Positions 1 to 5,982 of a stretch of 5,982 nt of DNA are shown here, in pieces. The number at the start of each line of letters is the position of its first letter. Within the stretch, counting starts at the first letter, position 1. Under the pieces are notes generated by a model. It was not told the origin of the DNA, did no database searches, and worked only from the letters and a program-made list of their open reading frames with translations. The translations under genes were made by a program, and so were the position numbers. The stretch is from Actinomycetales bacterium (GTDB lineage: Bacteria > Actinomycetota > Actinomycetes > Actinomycetales > JAHECE01): the NCBI GenBank assembly GCA_024641895.1, contig JAHECE010000164.1, positions 1 to 5,982 on the forward strand, given 5' to 3'.

Positions 1-26
1 GCGCACCGGGCGCGCCGCGACGACGG

Positions 27-1070
27 TCAGCCCGCTACGCGCGCGGCGATCGCGTCGCCGACCTCGCTCGTGCTCCTCGGCGCGGTGCCCCGCTCGGCGA
101 TGTCCGCGACGACCGCGGCGTCGATCCTGTCCGCAGCCCCGTCGTGCCCGAGGTGACGCAGCAGCAGCGCGACGGACGAGATCGTCGCCGTCGGGTCCGC
201 CTTGGCCTGGCCCGCGATGTCCGGCGCCGAGCCGTGCACGGGCTCGAACATGCTCGGGAACTTCCGGTCCGGGTTCACGTTACCCGACGCGGCCAGGCCG
301 ATCCCGCCCGTGATCGCGGCAGCGAGGTCGGTGATGATGTCGCCGAAGAGGTTGTCCGTGACGATGACGTCGAAGCGTGAGGGGTCCTTGACCATGAAGA
401 TGGTCGCGGCGTCGACGTGCAGGTAGTCGACCGTGACGTCGGGGAACTCGGCGCCGACCGCGTCGACGGTCCGCCGCCACAGGTGCCCCGCGTAGACCAG
501 GACGTTGTGCTTGTGCACGAGGGTGAGCTTCTTGCGGGGGCGTGCGGCTGCCCGCGCGAACGCGTCCCGCACGACGCGCTCGACGCCGAACGCGGTGTTG
601 ACGCTGACCTCGTTGGCGACCTCGTGCGGCGTGCCGACACGAATCGCGCCACCGTTGCCGACGTACGGGCCCTCGGTGCCCTCACGCACGACGATGAAGT
701 CCACCTCGCCCGGGTCTGCGAGCGGGGTGTCCGTGCCGGGGTAGATGCGCGACGGACGCAGGTTCACATAGTGGTCGAGCGCGAAGCGCAGCTTGAGCAG
801 CAGACCGCGCTCGAGGACACCGCTGGGAACGCTCGGGTCGCCGATCGCGCCCAGCAGGATCGCGTCGTGCTTGGCGATCGCCTGCAGGTCCTCATCGGTG
901 AGAGTGTCGCCGGTGGCGTGCCACCGCGCCGCACCGAGGTCGTAGGACGTCGTGGCGACGCTGATCCCGCTGCCCGCGAGGACGGCGTCGAGGACCTTGA
1001 GGCCCTCAGCGACCACTTCGGGACCGATTCCGTCACCCGCGACAACTGCCAGATCGATGCTCGACGTCAT
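27..1070 (-). CDS. leuB: 3-isopropylmalate dehydrogenase
   Basis: LeuB oxidises and decarboxylates 3-isopropylmalate to 2-oxoisocaproate with NAD+, the third step of the leucine branch, in the cytoplasm. The 347-residue product has the whole isocitrate/isopropylmalate dehydrogenase fold: AGDGIGPE at 11-18, substrate arginines R95, R105 and R129 (in [18 protein letters not shown] and [12 protein letters not shown]), Y136, K187 in VHKHN, and metal-binding aspartates D220, D244 and D248 (VDAATIF, FGDIITD). The C-terminal cofactor loop HGSAPDIAG, with D284, matches NAD+-specific members. Length is normal for the short actinobacterial form. The frame stays open 26 codons further up to 1148, but those residues are Arg-rich and unlike the family. 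The ATG at 1070 puts the conserved N-terminus in place and has a TACGAT box 7 bases before it. No Shine-Dalgarno is visible. The gene follows ilvBNC on the same strand but is separated from it by a terminator. Confidence 0.96.
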   Translation of the reverse strand: MTSSIDLAVVAGDGIGPEVVAEGLKVLDAVLAGSGISVATTSYDLGAARWHATGDTLTDEDLQAIAKHDAILLGAIGDPSVPSGVLERGLLLKLRFALDHYVNLRPSRIYPGTDTPLADPGEVDFIVVREGTEGPYVGNGGAIRVGTPHEVANEVSVNTAFGVERVVRDAFARAAARPRKKLTLVHKHNVLVYAGHLWRRTVDAVGAEFPDVTVDYLHVDAATIFMVKDPSRFDVIVTDNLFGDIITDLAAAITGGIGLAASGNVNPDRKFPSMFEPVHGSAPDIAGQAKADPTATISSVALLLRHLGHDGAADRIDAAVVADIAERGTAPRSTSEVGDAIAARVAG

Positions 1071-1077
1071 GTGGCGG

Positions 1078-1083
1078 ATCGTA
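1078..1083 (-). promoter_or_regulatory. Putative -10 box for a leaderless leuB transcript
   Basis: On the minus strand TACGAT is followed by CCGCCAC (7 bases) and then the leuB ATG. This TANNNT-N7-ATG layout is the usual signature of leaderless transcripts in Actinobacteria, where transcription starts at the A of the start codon. No AGGAGG-like sequence lies just upstream of the ATG, which agrees with leaderless translation. No convincing -35 hexamer is visible 16-19 bases further upstream. Confidence 0.5.
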
Positions 1084-1174
1084 GCGCCGTGGCTCGCGGG
1101 GCGGCGCGCCGTCTCGCCGCGCCATCCATCTGGTCGCCCCCGAAGCACCCCTCGTTCCTCGACCGGGTGTCCGC

Positions 1175-1215
1175 AAAACGAAAGATCCGGCTCGTCTGGC
1201 GAGCCGGATCTTTCG
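1175..1215 (-). terminator. Intrinsic terminator after ilvC, before leuB
   Basis: Bases 1179-1194 and 1200-1215 form a perfect 16-bp inverted repeat around the 5-base loop TCTGG. Read on the minus strand, the stem CGAAAGATCCGGCTCG closes and is followed at once by TTTT (1178-1175), a classic Rho-independent terminator. The AT pairs at the stem base extend the U-rich tail. On the plus strand the tail is weaker (CTTCGTTCT), so some bidirectional activity is possible, although no plus-strand gene runs into it. It should end the ilvBNC transcript and insulate leuB. Confidence 0.88.
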
Positions 1216-1250
1216 CTTCGTTCTGGTGGTCCGTCTGTCTTTATGCGGGA

Positions 1251-1267
1251 AGCCCCGGCGCGGGGCT
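1251..1267. other. Short GC-rich hairpin in the ilvC-leuB gap
   Basis: AGCCCCG (1251-1257) and CGGGGCT (1261-1267) are perfect 7-base inverted repeats with a 3-base loop. The hairpin lies between the repeat array and the strong terminator. It has no U-tract on either strand, so it is not a good terminator alone. In the ilvC 3' UTR it could stall RNA decay or simply be GC-rich chance structure. Confidence 0.4.
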
Positions 1268-1323
1268 ACCGCAGGGCCCTCGTACCTCGGCCCTACCTCG
1301 CCCTCCCCCGGGTCTTCCCTCCG

Positions 1324-3101
<1,778 letters not shown>

Positions 3102-3116
3102 CGTTTGCTACCCCAC

Positions 3117-4973
3117 TCACTCGTCGCGGTCCCACGCGGGGGTGATCCCGCGTGCGTACTGGATGTCGTCGTTCGGGACGCCGGCGGCCACCATCGGCCA
3201 GACCATCGCGTCGCGGCTCACGGTGAAGTCGACGACGACGGGCTGGTCATCGATCTCCATCGCTCGCTCGATCGTGGCGTCGACGTCGGCGGCGGACTCA
3301 CACCGCATTCCGACGCACCCGTAGGCCTCGGCGAGTGCCACGAAGTCCGGGATCCGCCGCGTCTGGTGACCGGTGTGCAGGTCGGTGTGGGAGTAGCGCG
3401 AGTCGTAGAACAACGTCTGCCACTGCCGGACCATGCCGAGCGACGAGTTGTTGATCAGGGCCACCTTGATCGGGATGCCCTCGAGCGCGCAGGTCGCGAG
3501 CTCCTGGTTCGTCATCTGGAAGCAGCCGTCGCCGTCGATCGCCCAGACCGTCCGGTCCGGCATGCCGACCTTGGCGCCCATCGCCGCCGGCACGGCGAAG
3601 CCCATCGTGCCGAGTCCGCCCGAGTTGATCCAGGTGTTGGGGTGCTCGTACTTGATGAACTGCGAGGCCCACATCTGGTGCTGCCCGACGCCGGAGACGT
3701 AGATCGTGTCCGACGGCGCGACCTCACCGAGGCGACTGATGACGTACTGAGGCGCGAGCAGGCCGTCGTCCGTGGGCGTCCAGCCGAGCGGATAGGTGGT
3801 CCGCCACTCGTCGAGCTGGCGCCACCAGGCCTCGAGGTCGGGCAGGCCGTGCTGCTGGTGCTCCCGCGCGAGCTCGGTCGTCAGGTCGGCCAGGACGTCC
3901 TTCAGGTCGCCGACGATCGGCACGTCCGCGTGGCGGTTCTTGGAGATCTCCGCGGGGTCGATGTCCGCGTGGACGATCGTGGCGTGCGGCGCGAAGCTCG
4001 ACAGCTTGCCCGTGACTCGGTCGTCGAAGCGCGCGCCGAGGGCCACGATCAGGTCGGCCTTCTGGAGCGCTGCGACAGCGGCGACGGTCCCGTGCATGCC
4101 CGGCATGCCGAGGTGCTGCGGGTGCGAGTCAGGGAGCGCGCCCCGAGCCATCAGGGTCGTCGTGACGGGCGCACCGGACAGGTCGGTGAGCGCGCGCAGG
4201 AGCTCGCTCGCACCTGCCCGGATGACACCGCCACCGACGTACAGGACCGGCCGGCGCGAGGTGGCGAGCAGTCGTGCCGCCTCACGCACCTGCTTCGCGT
4301 GCGGCTTGAGGGTCGGGTGGTACCCAGGCAGGTCCAGCTCGTTCGGCCACGAGAAGGTGGTCTGCGTCTGCAGCGCACTCTTGGCGATGTCGACGAGCAC
4401 CGGACCCGGACGGCCCGTCGCTGCGATGTGGAAGGCCTCCGCGATGCGCCGCGGGATGTCGGCCGCATCGGTGACGAGGAAGGAGTGCTTCGTGACCGGC
4501 ATCGTCGTGCCGACGATGTCCGCCTCCTGGAAGGCGTCCGTCCCGATCATCGCCGCCGCGACCTGACCCGTGATGGCGACCATCGGGATCGAGTCCATGT
4601 TGGCGTCGGCGAGCGGCGTCACGAGGTTGGTGGCGCCCGGTCCCGACGTCACCATGCAGACCCCGACTCGGCCGGTCGCGTGGGCGTAGCCAGACGCGGC
4701 ATGGCCGGCACCTTGCTCGTGCCTGACGAGGATGTGGCGCAGCTTCGTCGAGTCGAACAAGGGGTCGTACGCGGGCAGGATCGCGCCACCCGGGAGACCG
4801 AAGATCACCTCGACACCCTCGGACTCGAGCGAGCGCACGAGGCTCTGGGCCCCGGTCGCAGGCTCCGAGATCTGCGGACTGAGAGCCGGTGCCGCGCTCA
4901 GAGGCGCGGTCATCGGATGCTCGCCGGACCTGGAGGCGACGCGTGGCGGTGCGGGATGAGGACCCTTGGCCAT
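3117..4973 (-). CDS. ilvB: Acetolactate synthase large (catalytic) subunit
   Basis: IlvB joins pyruvate with pyruvate or 2-oxobutyrate to make acetolactate or acetohydroxybutyrate, the first common step of valine, leucine and isoleucine synthesis. The 618-residue product has the three domains of the thiamine-diphosphate family. The N-terminal PYR domain contains [13 protein letters not shown] and the catalytic glutamate E86 in [15 protein letters not shown] central domain runs from about 225 to 375. The C-terminal PP domain has the ThDP/Mg motif from GDG (481-483) to NN (508-509). RQWQ, with W518, is the herbicide-sensitive wild-type form. About 40 Pro/Ala-rich residues precede the fold, as is common in Actinobacteria. 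The ATG at 4973 has AGGAGAG a few bases upstream; a later ATG at codon 21 has only a weak site. The gene is first in ilvBNC and is preceded by a probable attenuator. Confidence 0.98.
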   Translation of the reverse strand: MAKGPHPAPPRVASRSGEHPMTAPLSAAPALSPQISEPATGAQSLVRSLESEGVEVIFGLPGGAILPAYDPLFDSTKLRHILVRHEQGAGHAASGYAHATGRVGVCMVTSGPGATNLVTPLADANMDSIPMVAITGQVAAAMIGTDAFQEADIVGTTMPVTKHSFLVTDAADIPRRIAEAFHIAATGRPGPVLVDIAKSALQTQTTFSWPNELDLPGYHPTLKPHAKQVREAARLLATSRRPVLYVGGGVIRAGASELLRALTDLSGAPVTTTLMARGALPDSHPQHLGMPGMHGTVAAVAALQKADLIVALGARFDDRVTGKLSSFAPHATIVHADIDPAEISKNRHADVPIVGDLKDVLADLTTELAREHQQHGLPDLEAWWRQLDEWRTTYPLGWTPTDDGLLAPQYVISRLGEVAPSDTIYVSGVGQHQMWASQFIKYEHPNTWINSGGLGTMGFAVPAAMGAKVGMPDRTVWAIDGDGCFQMTNQELATCALEGIPIKVALINNSSLGMVRQWQTLFYDSRYSHTDLHTGHQTRRIPDFVALAEAYGCVGMRCESAADVDATIERAMEIDDQPVVVDFTVSRDAMVWPMVAAGVPNDDIQYARGITPAWDRDE

Positions 4974-4985
4974 CGTTCTCTCCTG
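4974..4985 (-). promoter_or_regulatory. Shine-Dalgarno site of ilvB
   Basis: On the minus strand the sequence before the ilvB ATG reads CAGGAGAGAACG. AGGAGA is a good Shine-Dalgarno about 6 bases from the start and decides for the ATG at 4973 over the internal ATG at codon 21. It contrasts with the leader peptide and leuB, which have no such site. Confidence 0.8.
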
Positions 4986-5018
4986 TTGCTGTGTGTCGGG
5001 CTGTGGTCGCGCTATCGG

Positions 5019-5032
5019 GCTAGCGCGCTAGC
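5019..5032. other. 14-bp perfect palindrome in the ilvB leader
   Basis: GCTAGCGCGCTAGC is a perfect palindrome 46 bases before the ilvB start codon. In RNA it would form GCTAG-CGCG-CTAGC, a 5-bp stem with a tetraloop. It is flanked by direct copies of CCCGAT on the minus strand (5035-5040 and 5014-5019). It may be part of the attenuator, an operator, or neither; no U-tract follows it. Confidence 0.4.
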
Positions 5033-5039
5033 TGATCGG

Positions 5040-5094
5040 GACGACGACGTCCTCTCCGGGCAGAGAAATGCCCCCCGGATCGACGGAGGTCGTC
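5040..5094 (-). terminator. Candidate attenuator stem-loop upstream of ilvB
   Basis: On the minus strand GACGA (5094-5090) can pair with TCGTC, CCTC with GAGG, and CCGGG (5078-5074) with CCCGG (5060-5056), giving a long, interrupted hairpin between the leader peptide and ilvB. An overlapping choice pairs GCCCC (5103-5099) with GGGGC (5074-5070), followed directly by the U-rich ATTTCTCT (5069-5062). I cannot decide by eye which is the terminator: the first has more pairs but no U-tail, while the second has the tail but a poorer stem. Both would be blocked if the GACGAC at 5094-5089 paired with the GTCGTC inside the leader ORF. Confidence 0.42.
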
Positions 5095-5122
5095 TCGAGG
5101 GGCGCGCAGACGGGTTCGGTCG

Positions 5123-5176
5123 TCAGACGACAGCGCCGTCAGCGCGCTGGCGTACGAGTACGAACCTCCTGTGCAT
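5123..5176 (-). CDS. Leader peptide of the ilvBNC attenuator (17 aa)
   Basis: A 17-codon ORF, MHRRFVLVRQRADGAVV, ends at a TGA 149 bases before ilvB. It has the Val-Leu-Val run (codons 6-8) and a final Val-Val expected of a branched-chain amino acid sensor, but no Ile codon. Codons 6 and 8 are GTA, usually the rarest valine codon in high-GC Actinobacteria, which would sharpen ribosome stalling. No Shine-Dalgarno precedes the ATG; a TAATGT box sits 7 bases upstream, so the transcript probably starts at the ATG itself. Leader peptides of this kind, made without a ribosome binding site, are known before ilvBNC in Corynebacterium glutamicum. The AGGAGG inside codons 2-4 has no start codon at a useful distance after it, so it does not serve another ORF. 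The call rests on position, codons and spacing; no homologue search was possible. Confidence 0.72.
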   Translation of the reverse strand: MHRRFVLVRQRADGAVV

Positions 5177-5183
5177 GACCGCC

Positions 5184-5189
5184 ACATTA
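5184..5189 (-). promoter_or_regulatory. Putative -10 box of the ilvBNC promoter
   Basis: TAATGT on the minus strand is followed by GGCGGTC (7 bases) and the leader-peptide ATG at 5176. It matches four of six bases of TATAAT, with the first two and last bases kept as in the actinobacterial TANNNT pattern. The spacing to the ATG equals that of the leuB box. No good -35 is visible; the region 16-18 bases upstream reads GTGTCT. Confidence 0.6.
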
Positions 5190-5308
5190 CAGGCCAGCAG
5201 GCCCGCAGACACGCCCAAAGTCCCAGGTATCACCCAGCGGAATCACCGTCCGCATGATGAGACGCGCGGAGAGGCAACCTCAAACGTCGCCGCAGGCCAC
5301 GGCGTCGC

Positions 5309-5323
5309 GGGCGGCGACCGCCC
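5309..5323 (-). terminator. Possible hairpin after the pterin dehydratase gene
   Basis: GGGCGG (5309-5314) and CCGCCC (5318-5323) form a perfect 6-bp stem with a 3-base loop, about 20 bases after the stop of the dehydratase gene. No U-tract follows on the minus strand, so at best it is a U-less actinobacterial terminator. The rest of 5190-5342 shows no gene. A weak TTGAGG...CATCAT pair on the minus strand around 5284-5255 could be another promoter, but I do not rely on it. Confidence 0.35.
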
Positions 5324-5342
5324 TCAGCCCGGCGCCCGCGAA

Positions 5343-5651
5343 TCACGCCTTTTGCGCCGACACGCCGAGATCGTCGGCGAGCTGCGAGACCGCCCTCGCG
5401 AGCGCCACGTCCTTCACCGTCAGTCCGCCGGCGTCGTGGGTCGTGAGCCGGACGGTGACCGACGGGTACCGAAGGTCGACATCCGGGTGGTGGTTCGCGG
5501 CGTCGGCCAGAACCCCGATCCGATCGATCAGGGCGACGCCCGCCGCGAAGGAGCCGGTGCGGAAGACGGCGTGCGCGACGTCTTCCACGACCGTCCAGTC
5601 GCCCACCCCGTCTGCCGCACGGAACTCGTCCGCGGTGATCCGGTCGGTCAT
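5343..5651 (-). CDS. Pterin-4a-carbinolamine dehydratase-like protein
   Basis: Members of this family dehydrate 4a-hydroxytetrahydrobiopterin, recycling the pterin cofactor used by aromatic amino acid hydroxylases; many bacteria keep the gene without such a hydroxylase, and its role there is less clear. The 102-residue product is the usual length for a single-domain enzyme. The signature is complete: HHP at 54-56 in AANHHPDVDLRYP, then VTVRLTTHDAGGLTVKDVALA (66-86), with histidines H54, H55 and H72 and D81 in the places of the active site. The ATG at 5651 has GGGAGAG about 5 bases upstream. There is no signal peptide or membrane segment. It lies upstream of the ilvB promoter on the same strand, with a 160-base gap before the predicted transcription start, and is most likely a separate unit. 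I saw no hydroxylase gene in the window. Confidence 0.9.
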   Translation of the reverse strand: MTDRITADEFRAADGVGDWTVVEDVAHAVFRTGSFAAGVALIDRIGVLADAANHHPDVDLRYPSVTVRLTTHDAGGLTVKDVALARAVSQLADDLGVSAQKA

Positions 5652-5982
5652 GTGCTCTCCCGGGAGCTCAGGGCGGTACGGGCGTCGCTGCCCGGCGTGC
5701 GTCGGCCGCAGGCGACCTCACAGGAGGCTAACCCGCGGTCGGCCGCGGCGCGGGTCGATACTTCCGCGGCGGCCGCGACTTTCCTCTACCGACTCGGCGC
5801 CGCCCCGAGCACCACGCACGCCTGGCGTCAGCCGCACCCCACGAGCCTGCTGAAGGGCATGCCGCCACACAGCCGGGCTGCGGGGCGTTGATGGCCCGCT
5901 CGCCGGGGCCGGCAGGCGTGCGGGGGCGCTTCGCGGGGCGCGCGAGCGCTGCGCACAGGGGCGGGTTGCCTTGGGGTGGTGG
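5652..5982. other. Edge region with no recognisable gene
   Basis: This stretch upstream of the dehydratase gene holds no protein I recognise on either strand. It contains an imperfect GC inverted repeat (5738-5779, GTCGGCCGCGG against CCGCGGCGGCCGCGAC) and the palindrome CTCCCGGGAG (5657-5666), which overlaps the Shine-Dalgarno of the dehydratase gene. Its promoter should lie here, but no clear -10/-35 pair stands out. A plus-strand ATG at 5891 opens a frame that reaches the window end without a stop (30 codons, Gly/Ala/Arg-rich). That is too short and too ordinary in GC-rich DNA to call a gene. Confidence 0.5.

Noticed and set aside
1071..1148. An N-terminal extension of leuB by 26 codons.
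   Set aside because: The residues are Arg-rich and unlike the family, and a plausible -10 box lies inside this stretch, so it is probably promoter DNA.
5161..5172. AGGAGG inside the leader ORF as a ribosome site for another small ORF.
   Set aside because: No ATG, GTG or TTG follows at 5-12 bases; the next triplets are TTC GTA CTC GTA.
5891..5982. The start of a plus-strand gene running off the window.
   Set aside because: Only 30 low-complexity codons are visible, the ribosome site is poor, and open frames of this length are common in such GC-rich DNA.

Overview
The window is GC-rich DNA carrying five intact genes, all on the minus strand. Codons end almost always in G or C, and the gene order resembles that of high-GC Actinobacteria. 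I infer an actinobacterium, probably of the Micrococcales (Cellulomonas-like). That placement rests on base composition, protein style and gene order only; no marker gene is present.

Reading in the direction of transcription (right to left): a small pterin-4a-carbinolamine dehydratase-like gene (5651-5343) lies downstream of a roughly 330-base stretch at the right edge with no recognisable gene. A regulatory region of about 370 bases follows. It holds a -10-like box, a 17-codon leader peptide ORF that appears to be leaderless, and a set of mutually exclusive stem-loops, which together look like a branched-chain amino acid transcription attenuator. The ilvBNC operon comes next: ilvB (acetohydroxyacid synthase large subunit, 4973-3117), ilvN (its regulatory subunit, 3101-2577) and ilvC (ketol-acid reductoisomerase, 2529-1501), with gaps of 15 and 47 bases. 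After ilvC there is a 430-base intergenic region. It contains an 88-bp tandem repeat that includes the last codons of ilvC, a short GC hairpin, and a perfect 16-bp-stem intrinsic terminator. leuB (3-isopropylmalate dehydrogenase, 1070-27) follows with what looks like its own leaderless promoter.

The genes fit one pathway. IlvBN makes acetolactate and acetohydroxybutyrate, IlvC converts these to the dihydroxy acids on the way to valine and isoleucine, and LeuB acts on the leucine branch. IlvN should give allosteric feedback control, and the leader peptide, rich in Val and Leu codons, should give transcriptional control. The dehydratase gene belongs to pterin metabolism and seems to be only a neighbour.

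The protein-coding content is ordinary. The parts worth a second look are non-coding: the leaderless attenuator before ilvB, and the 88-bp repeat array at the ilvC 3' end. I found no sign of a defence, mobile or otherwise novel multi-gene system.
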